Source of the DNA: an uncultured Clostridia bacterium
Lineage (GTDB): Bacteria; Bacillota; Clostridia; Christensenellales; Pumilibacteraceae
Assembly (NCBI GenBank): GCA_934270565.1
Contig: CAKQPR010000001.1
Location: 1 to 64,000 of the forward strand
Direction: 5' to 3'
DNA length: 64,000 nucleotides
Notes under the pieces: model-generated
Seen by the model: the letters and a program-made list of their open reading frames with translations, nothing else
Told to the model about the DNA's origin: nothing
Database searches by the model: none
Translations under genes and position numbers: made by a program
Shown here: in pieces, positions 61,843-64,000 of the stretch
How the letters are laid out: every line of letters starts with the position of its first letter
How positions within the stretch are numbered: position 1 is the first letter of the stretch

Positions 61843-62974
61843 TTTTCGTCTCCTTTTCGGGATTTCCGACGTTTTCCGCAGGCGTAATTTTTTCGGGGTC
61901 GTTTGTCGGATCGGAAGCGATTTTGTCGTTTCCGGCGGCGATCGTTTCGGTTGCCTCGCCTTCGGCGGCGGGCTTATCTTCCGTCACCTCCCAGTATTTG
62001 TCGCTGTCGTCGGGGGTATCGAATTTCGGCTCTTCCTTGCCCTTCTTTGCGGGTTCGGCTTGCGGGGCGAGCGAGAGACGATACGCCATTGTTTTTTCGT
62101 ACCCGTAGTAGTCGAGCGAAAGCTCGGTTTTGGGGATAAGAATAAACGGATTCTTGTTCGCTTTGCGGGCGCGGACGATATGATATATATTCATTCCTAT
62201 GCCGAAGAAGAACAGAATTATGCTGACGAGCTGGCTCACTCTGAGCGTGTCGCCGATATAGAGGCTGTCCGAGCGAAGCCCTTCGATGAAAAACCTGCCG
62301 AAACCGTACCAGATGCAGTAGAACGAGAAGTTAAACCCGTCGTAAGACTGACGTTTGCCGAGGTAAAACCAAAGCATAAAGCCCCAGCCGATAAGGTTCC
62401 AGAAGCTCTCGTAAAAGAAAGTCGCCTGATACCAGCCGCTTTTTGCTTCGATATACACGGCGTAAGGAAACCACTGAAGCGAAGGATTCGTTACGGGGTT
62501 GCCGTAAGCTTCCTGATTCGCGAAGTTGCCCCATCTGCCGATGATCTGACCGAGAATTATGAACGTAAAGCCGAGGTCCGCCATCTGCAGCCAGCTTACG
62601 CGCTCGTTCTCGGGGTGCTTTTTCTGAAGCGCGAGAACGATGAGCGAGCCGAGAGCCGCCGCGACGAGGCCGCCGTAAATCTGAAGTCCCGCTAGTCCGC
62701 CGCCTTCGAGACCGATTATCTTTTTGAAAGTCCAAGTGCTCGGATTCGGTCCGGTAAGATCGAAAATTATATAGCCGAGCCGAGCGCCCACTATCGCGAG
62801 CGGAATACAGCAGATCGCGAGATCGAACACGAAATCCGAATAGAAGCCTTTCTTTTTGGACGTAAGATAAGCAAGAACGATGCAGATCACCATTCCGCTG
62901 CCTATCAGAAATCCGTACCAGTTAAACCCGCCCGACGACGCGGACAGGGCGTTCAACGACGAAATAAAATTCAT
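61835..62974 (-). CDS. lgt: Prolipoprotein diacylglyceryl transferase with long acidic tail
   Basis: Adds diacylglycerol to the lipobox Cys of prelipoproteins. 379 residues. The first 280 or so are the seven-helix enzyme with LAICCIPLAIVGARLGYIIF, LQIYGGLVAAALG and the signature IIGRWGNFANQEAYGNP near 150-166. The last 100 are hydrophilic and Glu/Pro/Lys-rich, an addition to the usual 260-290. It would process the lipoproteins coded between 16 and 27 kb. Confidence 0.95.
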   Translation of the reverse strand: MNFISSLNALSASSGGFNWYGFLIGSGMVICIVLAYLTSKKKGFYSDFVFDLAICCIPLAIVGARLGYIIFDLTGPNPSTWTFKKIIGLEGGGLAGLQIYGGLVAAALGSLIVLALQKKHPENERVSWLQMADLGFTFIILGQIIGRWGNFANQEAYGNPVTNPSLQWFPYAVYIEAKSGWYQATFFYESFWNLIGWGFMLWFYLGKRQSYDGFNFSFYCIWYGFGRFFIEGLRSDSLYIGDTLRVSQLVSIILFFFGIGMNIYHIVRARKANKNPFILIPKTELSLDYYGYEKTMAYRLSLAPQAEPAKKGKEEPKFDTPDDSDKYWEVTEDKPAAEGEATETIAAGNDKIASDPTNDPEKITPAENVGNPEKETKND

Positions 62975-63007
62975 TGTACGCTCCGTGATGAAAAAAATAT
63001 CTATATA

Positions 63008-63036
63008 ATTATATCGCCGCGGAAGCGTTTTGTCAA
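63008..63036 (-). promoter_or_regulatory. Promoter of the lgt operon
   Basis: Full-consensus minus-strand TTGACA (63031-63036), 17 bp, TATAAT (63008-63013). Leader about 30 nt. Confidence 0.9.
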
Positions 63037-63098
63037 CCTTTTAAGGGGGTAGCGCATTATTTATAGGGTACGCGCGCGTGAGGGCTCGTAAGCGAGCG

Positions 63099-64000
63099 TT
63101 ACGGCTTGACTGCGATTATGCCCGCGCGGGAACGGTAAGCGTCGCGGCGGATAAGGCGTTTTTCGACGAGCTTGCCCGCTTTGTAAAAATACAGATACCC
63201 TTCCGATCCGACAGCCGCCGAGCCGTAACTGACGCGTTTAATGCCGCCGCTCTCGAGCCCCGCCGTATCGTATTTGTTTTCAGCGTCTATGACCGTTCGG
63301 TCGGCGGGAACTTCGCCGCGCGATACGACCTCGCTTTTTCTGACTATTTCGTACTCGTTTTTAAGTCCGTAAATTTCCACGACCGCTTTGCTTTCCGTGC
63401 AGTAAGTCCTGATGAACACGGGGCGGTCAGTCTGATTTACGAACCGCATATCGCTCGAACCCGAATTCACCATCGCGTCGAAGGACGGCGCGACGTATGA
63501 GGGCGGCAACGAGTGCGGGCGGGCTTCGATCACGTTCATACCGGCGAGAAGCGCGGCGTTATAAACCGTAGTAGAAGCCTGACAAACGCCGCCGCCCACT
63601 CCGTCGGTGTAATCGCCGTCAACTATGATCTTCGCTTCGGCGAAACCGTTAGCCGCGGTGCGTTTTCCGACTGTGCGGTTGAACGAGAATTCTTCGCCCG
63701 CGTTTACTCTTTTGCCGTTGATTTTGGAAAGCGCGAGGCGAATATTGTGTTTTCTGTTTTCTCCCGAACTCGAATAATCGGTCGAGAACGTCGAGCGAAG
63801 CCGCGTGCACGCACTTAAATCTTCCGCCGTGACGTCCGCTTCGATTTCGTCCACAGGCGCGGAAAAGGAAGTTTCGCCGTCTTTGAGCGCGGAATAAATA
63901 TCGTAGTAAAGCTTCGTTTCGTTCACCGCGTAACCCACCCTTTCGCGCGTGATCAGAAACATGGGTTTGTCGTAAGGACGGAACGATATTTCCGCATCCG
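63099..64000 (-). CDS. VanW-family protein, 5' end outside window
   Basis: Incomplete. The frame stays open upstream of the first Met at 63962 to the edge of the window (DAEISFRPYDKP), so the true start lies beyond. The visible part has a VanW domain: TDYSSSGENRKHNIRLAL, GEEFSFNRTVGKRTAANGF, DGVGGGVCQASTTVYNAALLAGM and RPHSLPPSYVAP. A C-terminal G5-like stretch contains YEIVRKSEVVSRGEVP. VanW proteins are secreted or membrane-bound envelope proteins of unsettled function. No resistance genes are nearby, so a link to vancomycin should not be assumed. Confidence 0.9.
   Translation of the reverse strand, partial: DAEISFRPYDKPMFLITRERVGYAVNETKLYYDIYSALKDGETSFSAPVDEIEADVTAEDLSACTRLRSTFSTDYSSSGENRKHNIRLALSKINGKRVNAGEEFSFNRTVGKRTAANGFAEAKIIVDGDYTDGVGGGVCQASTTVYNAALLAGMNVIEARPHSLPPSYVAPSFDAMVNSGSSDMRFVNQTDRPVFIRTYCTESKAVVEIYGLKNEYEIVRKSEVVSRGEVPADRTVIDAENKYDTAGLESGGIKRVSYGSAAVGSEGYLYFYKAGKLVEKRLIRRDAYRSRAGIIAVKP

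Noticed and set aside
63099..64000. Vancomycin resistance from the VanW-like gene
   Set aside because: No vanHAX, vanRS or vanXY genes are in view. VanW-domain proteins are common in Clostridia without resistance.

Overview
The window looks like chromosome of an uncultured, moderately GC-rich Bacillota, most likely a gut-type Clostridia. Support: a type III glutamine synthetase, dgt-dnaG-rpoD-trmK-nif3 gene order, a CUT1 sugar ABC system without its own ATPase, many short operons with ATGA/TAATG overlaps, AGGAGG ribosome sites followed by a TATGATTT-like spacer, and REP-like dispersed repeats of the kind seen in gut Clostridia. Genus cannot be fixed from the sequence alone. No rRNA, tRNA, CRISPR array, phage or transposase gene was seen. 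Almost every promoter I could place has a TTGAC(A/T/G)-like -35, exactly 17 bp, and a TATAAT-like -10.

Layout. 1-9.3 kb: glnN, malic enzyme, and a cell-wall precursor cluster (glmM, divergent from a DUF368/PopT-like undecaprenyl-phosphate flippase and glmS), then an archaeal-type phosphoglycerate mutase. 9.4-15.3 kb: a minus-strand rhamnoside-utilisation operon: a GH3 enzyme with permuted domain order, a GH106-like glycosidase, an AraC regulator and L-rhamnose mutarotase. 15.3-16.3 kb: a repeat island. 16.4-30.2 kb: one 14-kb minus-strand operon for polysaccharide capture: a membrane-anchored unknown, two LplB/LplC-type permeases, a binding lipoprotein, a small membrane protein, a beta-helix lipoprotein and a 2,206-residue lipoprotein made of alternating Ig-like and jelly-roll-like modules. 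After a second repeat island comes a divergent AraC regulator, probably translated from a leaderless or near-leaderless mRNA. 32.4-37.8 kb: leuS with a coupled mini-GNAT, then a large surface protein.

37.8-47.3 kb: an eight-gene aromatic amino acid operon (aroF-tyrA-aroB-aroA-aroC-pheA-aroE/K fusion-aroQ). It is preceded by a clear attenuator: a 19-codon leader peptide with the run FYYFYF, then an intrinsic terminator. A divergent aminotransferase probably completes Phe/Tyr synthesis. 47.3-47.9 kb: a repeat island. 47.9-56.8 kb: a macromolecular-synthesis operon (dgt, dnaG, two adjacent primary-type sigma factors, trmK, nif3-like, zinc-ribbon protein, galU and a degenerate amidohydrolase-like protein). 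56.8-57.8 kb: the fourth repeat island. 57.9-63 kb: an lgt, membrane protein, pncB, DivIVA-like, M18 aminopeptidase operon. The window closes inside a VanW-family gene.

The strongest items for follow-up are the Phe/Tyr leader peptide attenuator, the tandem sigma factors (one with altered region 2.4/3.0 promoter-contact residues), the modular giant lipoprotein with seven copies of an unassigned carbohydrate-binding-like module, and a 97-bp hairpin element present in three identical-looking copies, two of them about 31 kb from the third.
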